From contig JACKQB010000001.1 in NCBI GenBank assembly GCA_024233115.1, forward strand, positions 496,001 to 560,000: a stretch of 64,000 bases of DNA. Direction: 5' to 3'. The notes under the pieces were generated by a model. That model searched no databases. It was given only the letters and a program-made list of their open reading frames with translations, and had not been told where the DNA came from. A program made the translations under genes and the position numbers. Source of the DNA: Akkermansiaceae bacterium. GTDB lineage: Bacteria > Verrucomicrobiota > Verrucomicrobiia > Verrucomicrobiales > Akkermansiaceae. Position 1 is the first letter of the stretch; each line of letters starts with the position of its first letter. Positions 1 to 6,156 of this stretch are shown piece after piece.

Positions 1-142
1 GTACGAGCATGAATGCGAGCGGCATCTCAATTTTTGCAAAAAGGATATAGACCTCCTGGTCTTCGAAGTTTTGGAAGATGATGATTCCCATCAGCAGGAT
101 CACAATGCCTGCCGCGATGTACTTTATTTTCTTGGTATCCAT
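1..142 (-). CDS. LapA/DUF1049-like small membrane protein (C-terminus cut by window edge)
   Basis: The first 47 codons of a minus-strand gene are present. It starts at the ATG complementary to 140-142 and runs off the window. The peptide opens MDTKKIKYIAAGIVILLMG, one hydrophobic segment at about residues 8-23, followed by FQNFEDQEVYILFAKIEMPL. The order of a TM helix, then FQN, then a short amphipathic strand, then a hydrophobic MPL segment is the pattern of LapA/DUF1049 inner-membrane proteins, which in E. coli act in control of LPS assembly. The assignment is from pattern only and the second TM segment is cut. Upstream lies a palindrome-rich spacer. Confidence 0.55.
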   Translation of the reverse strand, partial: MDTKKIKYIAAGIVILLMGIIIFQNFEDQEVYILFAKIEMPLAFMLV

Positions 143-204
143 GATGTAAGAGAGTCCCGCCTGCGGAGGAAATAGTCAAGATGCGAAGCTGAAATGACAA
201 ATAT

Positions 205-220
205 GACAGACCCGTCTGTC
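205..220. repeat. Short perfect palindrome in the 143-412 spacer
   Basis: GACAGAC and GTCTGTC face each other across two bases. It sits between the divergent LapA-like and Dabb genes, so it could be an operator or a small hairpin. Nothing else supports a function. A second small hairpin (CCGCC-GAT-GGCGG) follows at about 238-250. Confidence 0.4.
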
Positions 221-263
221 GCCCTGTTGCCACCGTCCCGCCGATGGCGGTGCATCCTGGAAG

Positions 264-333
264 GTAGGGCGGCTTTGCAAGCTGCCGACAGGATGTGCAC
301 TTAGGTTGTCGGCAGCTTGCAAAGCCGCCCTAC
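264..333. repeat. TTTGCAA-core palindromic element, copy A
   Basis: Two perfect 26-bp arms (264-289 and 308-333) enclose an 18-base loop. The arms begin GTAGGGCGGCTTTGCAAGC. The plus strand continues into a T6 run (334-339), so the hairpin could also end transcription. The same architecture recurs at 59800-59869, as a half copy at 44857-44884, and as a related subfamily at 39818-39870 and 49825-49899. It lies between the divergent LapA-like and Dabb genes. Confidence 0.85.
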
Positions 334-412
334 TTTTTTGCGCGCTTTTTGCCCTCACCTTTTCCTGATGATTTGCCTTGGCGAAGGAGTGCCGGAGGAC
401 AATGATCGCGGC

Positions 413-712
413 ATGGAACACCATGTGTATTTTTGGCTGAAAGAAGAGAATAAAAACGAGGCGGATCGCGCTGCCTTTGAGCAGGGTTTGGACGCTTTGC
501 TGAAAATTGAAACCATCGCTTCGGGAATGTGGGGGGCACCATCGGCGACCCCTGAACGCCCGGTCACCGACAAGAGTTTTGACTACGCGATCTCGCTCAG
601 ATTCGACAGCATCGAGCAGCACAACATTTACCAGGACCACCCGGAGCACCACGTGTTTGTGGATGCGTTCAAGGATTTATGGGCGGCGGTCAAGGTGATG
701 GATGTGGGCTGA
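413..712 (+). CDS. Dabb (stress-responsive A/B barrel) domain protein
   Basis: A 99-residue cytoplasmic protein. It begins MEHHVYFWLKEENKNEAD and has the dimeric alpha+beta barrel signature: an N-terminal beta strand, a helix with the segment GLDALLKIE, a central W-containing turn, the strand DYAISLRFDS, and the ending HHVFVDAFKDLW. Dabb proteins are small ferredoxin-like folds of mostly unknown substrate. The frame is open further upstream to 317, but that stretch runs through the palindromic element A. The ATG at 413 starts the conserved first strand, so I chose it. No operon partner is visible. Confidence 0.75.
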   Translation: MEHHVYFWLKEENKNEADRAAFEQGLDALLKIETIASGMWGAPSATPERPVTDKSFDYAISLRFDSIEQHNIYQDHPEHHVFVDAFKDLWAAVKVMDVG

Positions 713-784
713 TAACCGCCAGCGTCCGCTCAGTGCTCCGCTCCTGTCTGCCCCTATTTGCATCCGGGCTGCCCTGCCGGGAGT

Positions 785-2146
785 TCACTTGTTTTCCTCC
801 AGCGACCTGCCTTTGGTTTCGGGCAGGCAGATGAGGACGAAGAGAATGGTGACGATGCAGAGGCCGCCGTAGATGAAGAAGGGGAAGCCGTGGTTGTATT
901 TTTCCACAAGCGCCTCGTTTTTGTCCATCATCACAAATGTCTGTGAGACCACCGAGTTGGTGAGCCAGAGGAAGACGGTGCAGGTGGCCATCGCCAGGGA
1001 GCGGATTTTGTTGGGGAAGATTTCGGAAAGCAGGACCCAGACAACAGGCCCGAGGCTGAGGGCGAAGCTGGCGATGTAAACGATGACCCAGAGCAGGAGG
1101 CTGCTGTCGGCCTCGCCCTGCGCCCCGGCGGTGCCCATGACAAAAAGCGAGAGCCCCATGCCGGCGGCGCCGGTGATCATGAGGGGTTTCCTGCCGATGA
1201 TGTCGACCGTCCAGATGGCAACGAGGGTGAAGAGGACGTTGGCACCGCCGACGATGACTTGCTGGAGCAGGGCGGCATCGATTTTCTCACCGCCGAGCGA
1301 GCCGAAGATTTCCGAGCCGAAGTAGAGAAAGACATTGATGCCGGTGGCCTGCTGGAGGAAGGCGAGGGTGAGGCCCAGGGCGAGGAGTTTGAAGTGGCCG
1401 GGGGTGAAGAGCTGGGAGAGCCCCGCCTTTTCCTCGTTGAGTGATGTCTCGATGGCGCGCATTTCCTCGTCGGCGGTTTCCTCGCCCTCGATTTTCACCA
1501 GGACGGCGCGCGCCTCATTTTTGCGACCATGCATACTGAGCCAGCGTGGGGTTTCCGGAATAAAGAAGGTCAGCAGGAAGAGTCCGGCGGCGGGCAGGGC
1601 CTCAGAGCCGAACATCCACCGCCATCCGGTCGCGGTGTTCCATGCCATGTCGTCCGGGTTGGTGATGAAGTAGTTGACGAAATAGACGACGAGCATGCCC
1701 CCGACGATGGCGAGCTGGTTGAGGGAGACGAGTCGGCCGCGGATGCGTGCGGGGGCGATTTCGGCGATGTACATCGGGCTGGTCATGCTGGCGGCGCCCA
1801 CGCCGATGCCGCCGATGATGCGGAAGATGATGAAGGTGTTGATGTCGTTGGGCACGGCCGTGCCGATGGCGGAGATCAGGAACAGGAGGCCGGAGATCAT
1901 CAGGGTTTTCCGGCGGCCCAACCAGTCGCCGAAGAAGCCGGCAAGGATGGCGCCGGGGATACAGGCGAGCAGGGCGCTGGAGGCGGCAAAACCCTTCATG
2001 CCCGCATCCAGGGAAAAGCGGGCTTCAACGAACTGGAGGGAGCCGTTGATGACACCGGTGTCGTAACCAAAGAGCATGCCGCCGAGGGTGGCTACAAGGC
2101 AGGCGGAGAGGAGGTAGAGCTTTGAACTGGATGGTGGGGGTGTCAT
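785..2146 (-). CDS. MFS sugar porter (sugar/H+ symporter family)
   Basis: A 453-residue inner-membrane transporter with about 12 hydrophobic segments, the usual size for the sugar porter family (XylE/GalP-like). Signatures seen: GYDTGVI in TM1, GDWLGRRK at residues 73-80, PETPRWL at 197-203, QQATGIN in the second half, and PETKGRSLE at the C-terminus. It is the last gene of a minus-strand operon with a lactonase, an FAH-family enzyme, an SDR and an aldonate dehydratase, 15 bases behind the lactonase. It therefore probably imports the sugar that those enzymes oxidise. The sugar itself cannot be read from the sequence. Confidence 0.9.
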   Translation of the reverse strand: MTPPPSSSKLYLLSACLVATLGGMLFGYDTGVINGSLQFVEARFSLDAGMKGFAASSALLACIPGAILAGFFGDWLGRRKTLMISGLLFLISAIGTAVPNDINTFIIFRIIGGIGVGAASMTSPMYIAEIAPARIRGRLVSLNQLAIVGGMLVVYFVNYFITNPDDMAWNTATGWRWMFGSEALPAAGLFLLTFFIPETPRWLSMHGRKNEARAVLVKIEGEETADEEMRAIETSLNEEKAGLSQLFTPGHFKLLALGLTLAFLQQATGINVFLYFGSEIFGSLGGEKIDAALLQQVIVGGANVLFTLVAIWTVDIIGRKPLMITGAAGMGLSLFVMGTAGAQGEADSSLLLWVIVYIASFALSLGPVVWVLLSEIFPNKIRSLAMATCTVFLWLTNSVVSQTFVMMDKNEALVEKYNHGFPFFIYGGLCIVTILFVLICLPETKGRSLEENK

Positions 2147-2161
2147 TGTTAGGTGGGGCGG

Positions 2162-3052
2162 TTAGTTGGTGCCGGCGAATCGATGGGCGGGGACTCCCGC
2201 GATGGGGCTGCGGGCACGGAAGAGGGAGCCGGCCAGAGGCTGGTCGCGAAGGTCATCCTCGCCCAGGTGGACCGTGGCGCTGGTGATGTAGATGTCCTGC
2301 AGGTCGTCGCCGCCGAAGGCACAGGACGTGATGTTGGAGGTGGGCAGGGTGATTTTGTGTGTGCGTGCGCCGGTGGCGGGATCGATGCGCAGGACGGACG
2401 CGCCACCGAACATCGCCACCCAGAGGCCGTCGTCGGCATCGATGGCCATGCCGTCCGGGAGCCCCTCGGCATCCTGGTCGAAGGTGGTGACGGTTTGCCT
2501 GTTGGATACTTCCCCGCTTTCCCGGTCGTAGCGATAGCAGTCGAGGCGGTAGGTGAGTGAGTCGATGAAGTAAAATTTCGTTGCGTCCCGGCTCCAGACC
2601 AGGCCGTTGGAGATGGTGAGATCGTCGAGCTTGCGGTGGATGCTGCCGTCGGGCTCCATGCAGTAGAGGCTGCCGGCTCCTTCGCGGCAATCGTAGGCCA
2701 TGGTGCCCGCCCAGAAACGGCCCGCGGGGTCGCACTTGCCGTCGTTGAATCGGACCTCGGGGTGACCGGCCTCGGGGTTTCCAAGGTGGGTGAGTTGCCC
2801 GTTTTCAGGATCCATGCGGGCGAAGCCGTTTTGGGTGGCGAGGAGGATGCCGCCCTGCTCATCGAGCACGACGGTGCCGACGTGCTCGCCGACGTCCCAA
2901 CTGCGGTTTTCGCCGGTGGCTGGATTGAAGCAATGGACGGCGTTGCCGTGGATGTCCACCCAGTAGAGGAGTTTTTCACGTTCATCCCAGAGGGAGCCCT
3001 CGCCGACTTCGGCGTTGTGTTGCCAGGCTGGGTGCGCTTCGATTTCGGTCAT
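2162..3052 (-). CDS. SMP-30/gluconolactonase/LRE family lactonase
   Basis: A 296-residue six-bladed beta-propeller lactonase. The metal-binding glutamate is E18 in EVGEGSLWDE. The later metal ligands lie in ISNGLVWSRD (N) and GMAIDADDGLW (D), matching the SMP-30/gluconolactonase pattern. It should open an aldono-1,4- or 1,5-lactone to the aldonate. In the operon it sits between the sugar porter and the FAH-family enzyme, 13 bases downstream of the latter. This fits a sequence of sugar oxidation by the SDR, lactone hydrolysis here, and dehydration by the enolase-superfamily enzyme. Confidence 0.88.
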   Translation of the reverse strand: MTEIEAHPAWQHNAEVGEGSLWDEREKLLYWVDIHGNAVHCFNPATGENRSWDVGEHVGTVVLDEQGGILLATQNGFARMDPENGQLTHLGNPEAGHPEVRFNDGKCDPAGRFWAGTMAYDCREGAGSLYCMEPDGSIHRKLDDLTISNGLVWSRDATKFYFIDSLTYRLDCYRYDRESGEVSNRQTVTTFDQDAEGLPDGMAIDADDGLWVAMFGGASVLRIDPATGARTHKITLPTSNITSCAFGGDDLQDIYITSATVHLGEDDLRDQPLAGSLFRARSPIAGVPAHRFAGTN

Positions 3053-3065
3053 GGCTGATGAGGGG

Positions 3066-3920
3066 TTAGGTGGTTGGGAGGCGATCGACGGGATTGGTTA
3101 GGGTGCCGATGCCATCGATAGTGATATGGACGAGATCCCCCGGATGCAGGGTGAAGTCATTGCCGGGAATGATGCCGGTGCCGGTCATGAGGAAGGCACC
3201 GTGGGGAAAGGAGCTTTCGCGGAAAAGAAAGCCGGCCAATTCCTCCGGGGTGCGCTTCATGGCACCGAGCTGGGTGTCCCCGGCGAAGACCTCCAGGCCG
3301 TCGCGTTCGATTTTCAGGGAAATGCCGGTTTCCGATGAAAGTTCGTCGGTGAGCAGGATTCCGGGGCCGACCGAGGCGCAGCCATCGTAGGTTTTTGCCT
3401 GTGGCAGGTAGAGCGGGTTTTCGCCCTCGATGCTGCGTGAGCTCATGTCGTTCCCGGCGGTGAAGCCGATGATGTTTCCCGAGGGGTTGAGGACGAGGGT
3501 GAACTCCGGCTCCGGCACGTCCCAGGTGGAATCGCGGCGGATGCGGACCGGCGCGCCGGGGTGGGAGACGCGCAGGGGAGTGGCTTTGAAAAAAAGTTCG
3601 GGTCGGTCGGCCGCGTAAACGCGATCATAGAAGTCGCCGCCACCCGCGTCCTGGGACTCCTCCATGCGGGCGTCACGGGAGCGGTAATAGGTCACACCGC
3701 AGGCCCAGAGCTCCTGCTTGCTGATGGGGGCGAGCAAGTGATGGCACAGGGCGTCGGCGGCCTGCTCATCGTGGCTGGCGGTGGTGGCGGCGGCCTCGAC
3801 ATAGGACTGGAGGTTCTCCCGGATCAGCAGGGCGTCCCAGTCGGTGTCGGGAAGAAAAAAACAAAGCTCGGATTGGCGGGCGACGATGCCCTTGCTGGTT
3901 CGGTAAATGGATGTGTTCAT
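3066..3920 (-). CDS. Fumarylacetoacetate hydrolase-family protein (2-keto-3-deoxy-pentonate dehydratase-like)
   Basis: A 284-residue FAH-fold enzyme. The segment WACGVTYYRSRDARMEES followed by RPELFFKATP resembles 2-keto-3-deoxy-D-arabinonate dehydratases, while VPEPEFTLVLNP carries the E-x-E metal ligands of the superfamily. With the dehydratase and lactonase in the same operon, two roles are possible: dehydration of a 2-keto-3-deoxy-pentonate to 2,5-dioxopentanoate, or hydrolysis of a 2,4-diketo-3-deoxy acid as in the L-fucose/L-rhamnose diketo routes. I favour the first from the motif, but this is inference. No aldehyde dehydrogenase is nearby. Confidence 0.8.
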   Translation of the reverse strand: MNTSIYRTSKGIVARQSELCFFLPDTDWDALLIRENLQSYVEAAATTASHDEQAADALCHHLLAPISKQELWACGVTYYRSRDARMEESQDAGGGDFYDRVYAADRPELFFKATPLRVSHPGAPVRIRRDSTWDVPEPEFTLVLNPSGNIIGFTAGNDMSSRSIEGENPLYLPQAKTYDGCASVGPGILLTDELSSETGISLKIERDGLEVFAGDTQLGAMKRTPEELAGFLFRESSFPHGAFLMTGTGIIPGNDFTLHPGDLVHITIDGIGTLTNPVDRLPTT

Positions 3921-3961
3921 GGAGATGATCAGGTTGTGTTAGATGGTGTGGGAGCGTTTGG

Positions 3962-4750
3962 TCAGGCGTTGGCCTGTCCGCCCTTGTAAGAGAAGCCGCC
4001 GTCGCAGCGGATGTCTGCGGCGGTGATGTTGGCCGCCTCCTCGGACGCGAGGAAAACAAAGGTCGCCGCCACCTCCTCGATGCTGCCGACTTTTCCCCGC
4101 GGGTGGTTTTGATCAAACGAGCGGAACAGGGCCTCGGGGTCCTCGCCGCTTTCCGCGACGTAGCGGTGCAGCATGGGGGAGTCCACGGTGCCGGGGGAGA
4201 CCGAGTTGACGCGGATGTGGTCCGGGGCGAGTTCCATCGCCTGGCCGCGAGCCAGACCGATAAGGGCGGCGTTGCAGGCGCCATAGACGGCGTGATTGGC
4301 AAACCCCACGTTCCCTGTGACGCTGGCCATGTGGATGATGGAGCCGCCGCCGCATTGTCGCATGGCGGGGATGCAGAACTTGGAAAAAAACACGGAGGAC
4401 TTGAACTTGACGTTCACGCAGAGGTCGAACTGCTCCTCACTCATATCCTCCACCGCGACGACGGGCATGACCGCGGCGTTGTTCACGAGGATGGAGGCCG
4501 GACCGAGCTCCTTGTTGGCCCGCGCCACGAAGGCCTCGATGGCGGCGGTGTCAACGATGTCGAAGGCCTGGTGGCAGGCCTTCACCCCGTAGGATTCAAT
4601 CAGCCTGGCGGTTTCCAGCAGGTTGGGTTCCCTTGAGGCGCAGACGGCGACGTTGGCGCCCTCGCGGGCAAAGGCGGTGGCGATTCCCCGACCGATGCCG
4701 TCGCCGGCACCGGTGACGATGGCGGTTTTTCCTTTTAATCGCTGGCTCAT
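3962..4750 (-). CDS. Short-chain dehydrogenase with altered catalytic motif
   Basis: A 262-residue Rossmann-fold protein starting MSQRLKGKTAIVTGAGDG. The longer open frame upstream overlaps the dehydratase and is not real. Seen: cofactor motif TGAGDGIG, structural NNAA, catalytic Ser in HMASVTG, and C-terminal DIRCDGGFSYKGG. The usual YxxxK motif reads YGACN: the tyrosine is kept but the lysine is asparagine, which is unusual for an active classical SDR. In the operon it should oxidise a sugar or a sugar acid at the expense of NAD(P)+. The substitution makes activity uncertain. Confidence 0.85.
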   Translation of the reverse strand: MSQRLKGKTAIVTGAGDGIGRGIATAFAREGANVAVCASREPNLLETARLIESYGVKACHQAFDIVDTAAIEAFVARANKELGPASILVNNAAVMPVVAVEDMSEEQFDLCVNVKFKSSVFFSKFCIPAMRQCGGGSIIHMASVTGNVGFANHAVYGACNAALIGLARGQAMELAPDHIRVNSVSPGTVDSPMLHRYVAESGEDPEALFRSFDQNHPRGKVGSIEEVAATFVFLASEEAANITAADIRCDGGFSYKGGQANA

Positions 4751-4805
4751 GATGCAGGTGTCAGTTGTTCGGTGATTGTTAGGGTGTGTTAGATTGTTAA
4801 ATAAT

Positions 4806-5975
4806 TTACCAGTCAAGAATGGCTCCGTCCTCGGCCCGGATGGTGTTCGAGTGGATGATTTCCTGCTCGAAGGGGTGCTTGGCGGCCTCCGCCTCATCGA
4901 CCTCGATGCCGAGACCGGGAGCCGTCGGCGGTAGCCAGTGGCCGTCCTTGGTTTCGAGGCTGGATTTGACAACATCCCAGCGCCAGGGGACATCGGTGAG
5001 CATGTCCTCCTGGATGATGAAGTTTGGCGCGGCGAGGTCAAAGTGGAGGGCGGCGGCGTTGGCGATGGGGCCGAGCGGATTGTGGGGTGCCACGCCCATG
5101 TTGTAGATTTCCGCCATGGCCGCGATCTTGCGGGCGGCGAGCAGACCGCCGCAGTGGCACAGGTCCGGCTGGATGACGTGACAGGCGTGTTTTTCGAAAA
5201 TCTCCCGGTACTGGTGCATGCTGACGAGTCGCTCGCCGGTGGCGATGGGCGCCTTGACGGCGCGCGTGACCTCGCAGAGGCTGTCGACATTTTCCGGAGG
5301 CACGGGCTCCTCGCAAAAGTAGGGGGAAAACTCCTCGATGGCGTTGATATACTGGGTGGCGACGATGGGGGTGCAGCGGCCGTGAAAGTCGACCATGATG
5401 TCGATGTCATCACCGACGGCGGTGCGGAGTCTTTCCATCAGGCTGGCGAATTTCTTCACCGGACGGATGCCCTCCAGCGGGCGCGAGTAGGGTACGAAGA
5501 CGACCTTCAGGGCGGTGTATCCCTTGGCGACGACGGCGTGGGCGAGATCGATGAGCGGGCCGGGGTCAAAGGTTTCATAAACCGCCTTCATATCGCCGCC
5601 GCCGAGGTGGGTGTACATCCTCACCTTGTCGCGGACACGCCCTCCCAGCAGATCAAAGACGGGGACTCCCAGATCCTTGCCCCGGATGTCCCAGAGCGCT
5701 TGTTCAATGGCCGAGATGGCGGACATGCCGATGACACCGAGCCGCCAGAAGGACTGACGGTACATTTTCTGATAGAGGTGCTCGATGCGCCGCGGGTCCT
5801 CACCAATGAGCATGGGTTCGAAATCCTCGACGGCACCGACCAGGGAGCGGGTTTTCCATTCGAGTGAGGCCTCGCCCCAGCCGTAGAGGCCGGGGGTGTC
5901 TGTCTCCACTTTCACAAAAACCCAGTTTCTCATCTGGGCATTGACAACAAAGGTGCGGATGCGGGTGATTTTCAT
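4806..5975 (-). CDS. Mandelate racemase/enolase-superfamily aldonate dehydratase (DgoD-like)
   Basis: A 389-residue protein starting MKITRIRTFVV. An in-frame ATG 15 codons earlier is possible, but the family N-terminus fits this start. The metal ligands are placed as in galactonate/arabinonate dehydratases: D196 in VDFHGR, E222 in CEEPVPPEN and E248 in ATGERL, with H198 and H298 (PHNPLGP) as likely acid/base residues. It should dehydrate an aldonate to the 2-keto-3-deoxy acid. First gene of the five-gene minus-strand operon; the SDR follows after 55 bases. The exact sugar acid is not determinable here. Confidence 0.87.
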   Translation of the reverse strand: MKITRIRTFVVNAQMRNWVFVKVETDTPGLYGWGEASLEWKTRSLVGAVEDFEPMLIGEDPRRIEHLYQKMYRQSFWRLGVIGMSAISAIEQALWDIRGKDLGVPVFDLLGGRVRDKVRMYTHLGGGDMKAVYETFDPGPLIDLAHAVVAKGYTALKVVFVPYSRPLEGIRPVKKFASLMERLRTAVGDDIDIMVDFHGRCTPIVATQYINAIEEFSPYFCEEPVPPENVDSLCEVTRAVKAPIATGERLVSMHQYREIFEKHACHVIQPDLCHCGGLLAARKIAAMAEIYNMGVAPHNPLGPIANAAALHFDLAAPNFIIQEDMLTDVPWRWDVVKSSLETKDGHWLPPTAPGLGIEVDEAEAAKHPFEQEIIHSNTIRAEDGAILDW

Positions 5976-6011
5976 GGAAAATACGGTGGTGCGGCAATGA
6001 GCTTGGGAATC

Positions 6012-6039
6012 ATTGTCCATGTGTGGGCACGTGTGTCAA
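6012..6039 (-). promoter_or_regulatory. Sigma70-like promoter of the sugar-acid operon
   Basis: Reading the minus strand, a perfect -35 TTGACA (6034-6039) is followed after 16 bases by GACAAT (6012-6017) as -10. Transcription would start near 6005, about 30 bases before the dehydratase ATG at 5975. It is the only strong promoter-like pair in this spacer. Confidence 0.5.
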
Positions 6040-6078
6040 CGATCATTGACGAACGCGCCAACAGGCTATCGAGCATTC

Positions 6079-6111
6079 CGATGCTCTATGAAATTCGATG
6101 CTCTATGAAAT
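6079..6111. repeat. 17-bp tandem repeat upstream of the sugar-acid operon
   Basis: CGATGCTCTATGAAAT occurs at 6079-6094 and again at 6096-6111, with one base between. Just before it, GAGCAT (6071-6076) pairs with ATGCTC inside copy 1, giving a small hairpin. The array lies about 75-105 bases upstream of the predicted start point. A direct-repeat activator site is the simplest reading. Confidence 0.6.
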
Positions 6112-6156
6112 AAAACACCAGGTTAAATCGGCACGAGTGAAATCCGGTTCCAAACT

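Noticed and set aside
4751..5413. N-terminal extension of the SDR frame into the dehydratase gene
   Set aside because: The extension overlaps the well-supported dehydratase in another frame and is Ser/Pro-rich nonsense; the SDR family starts at MSQRLKGK.
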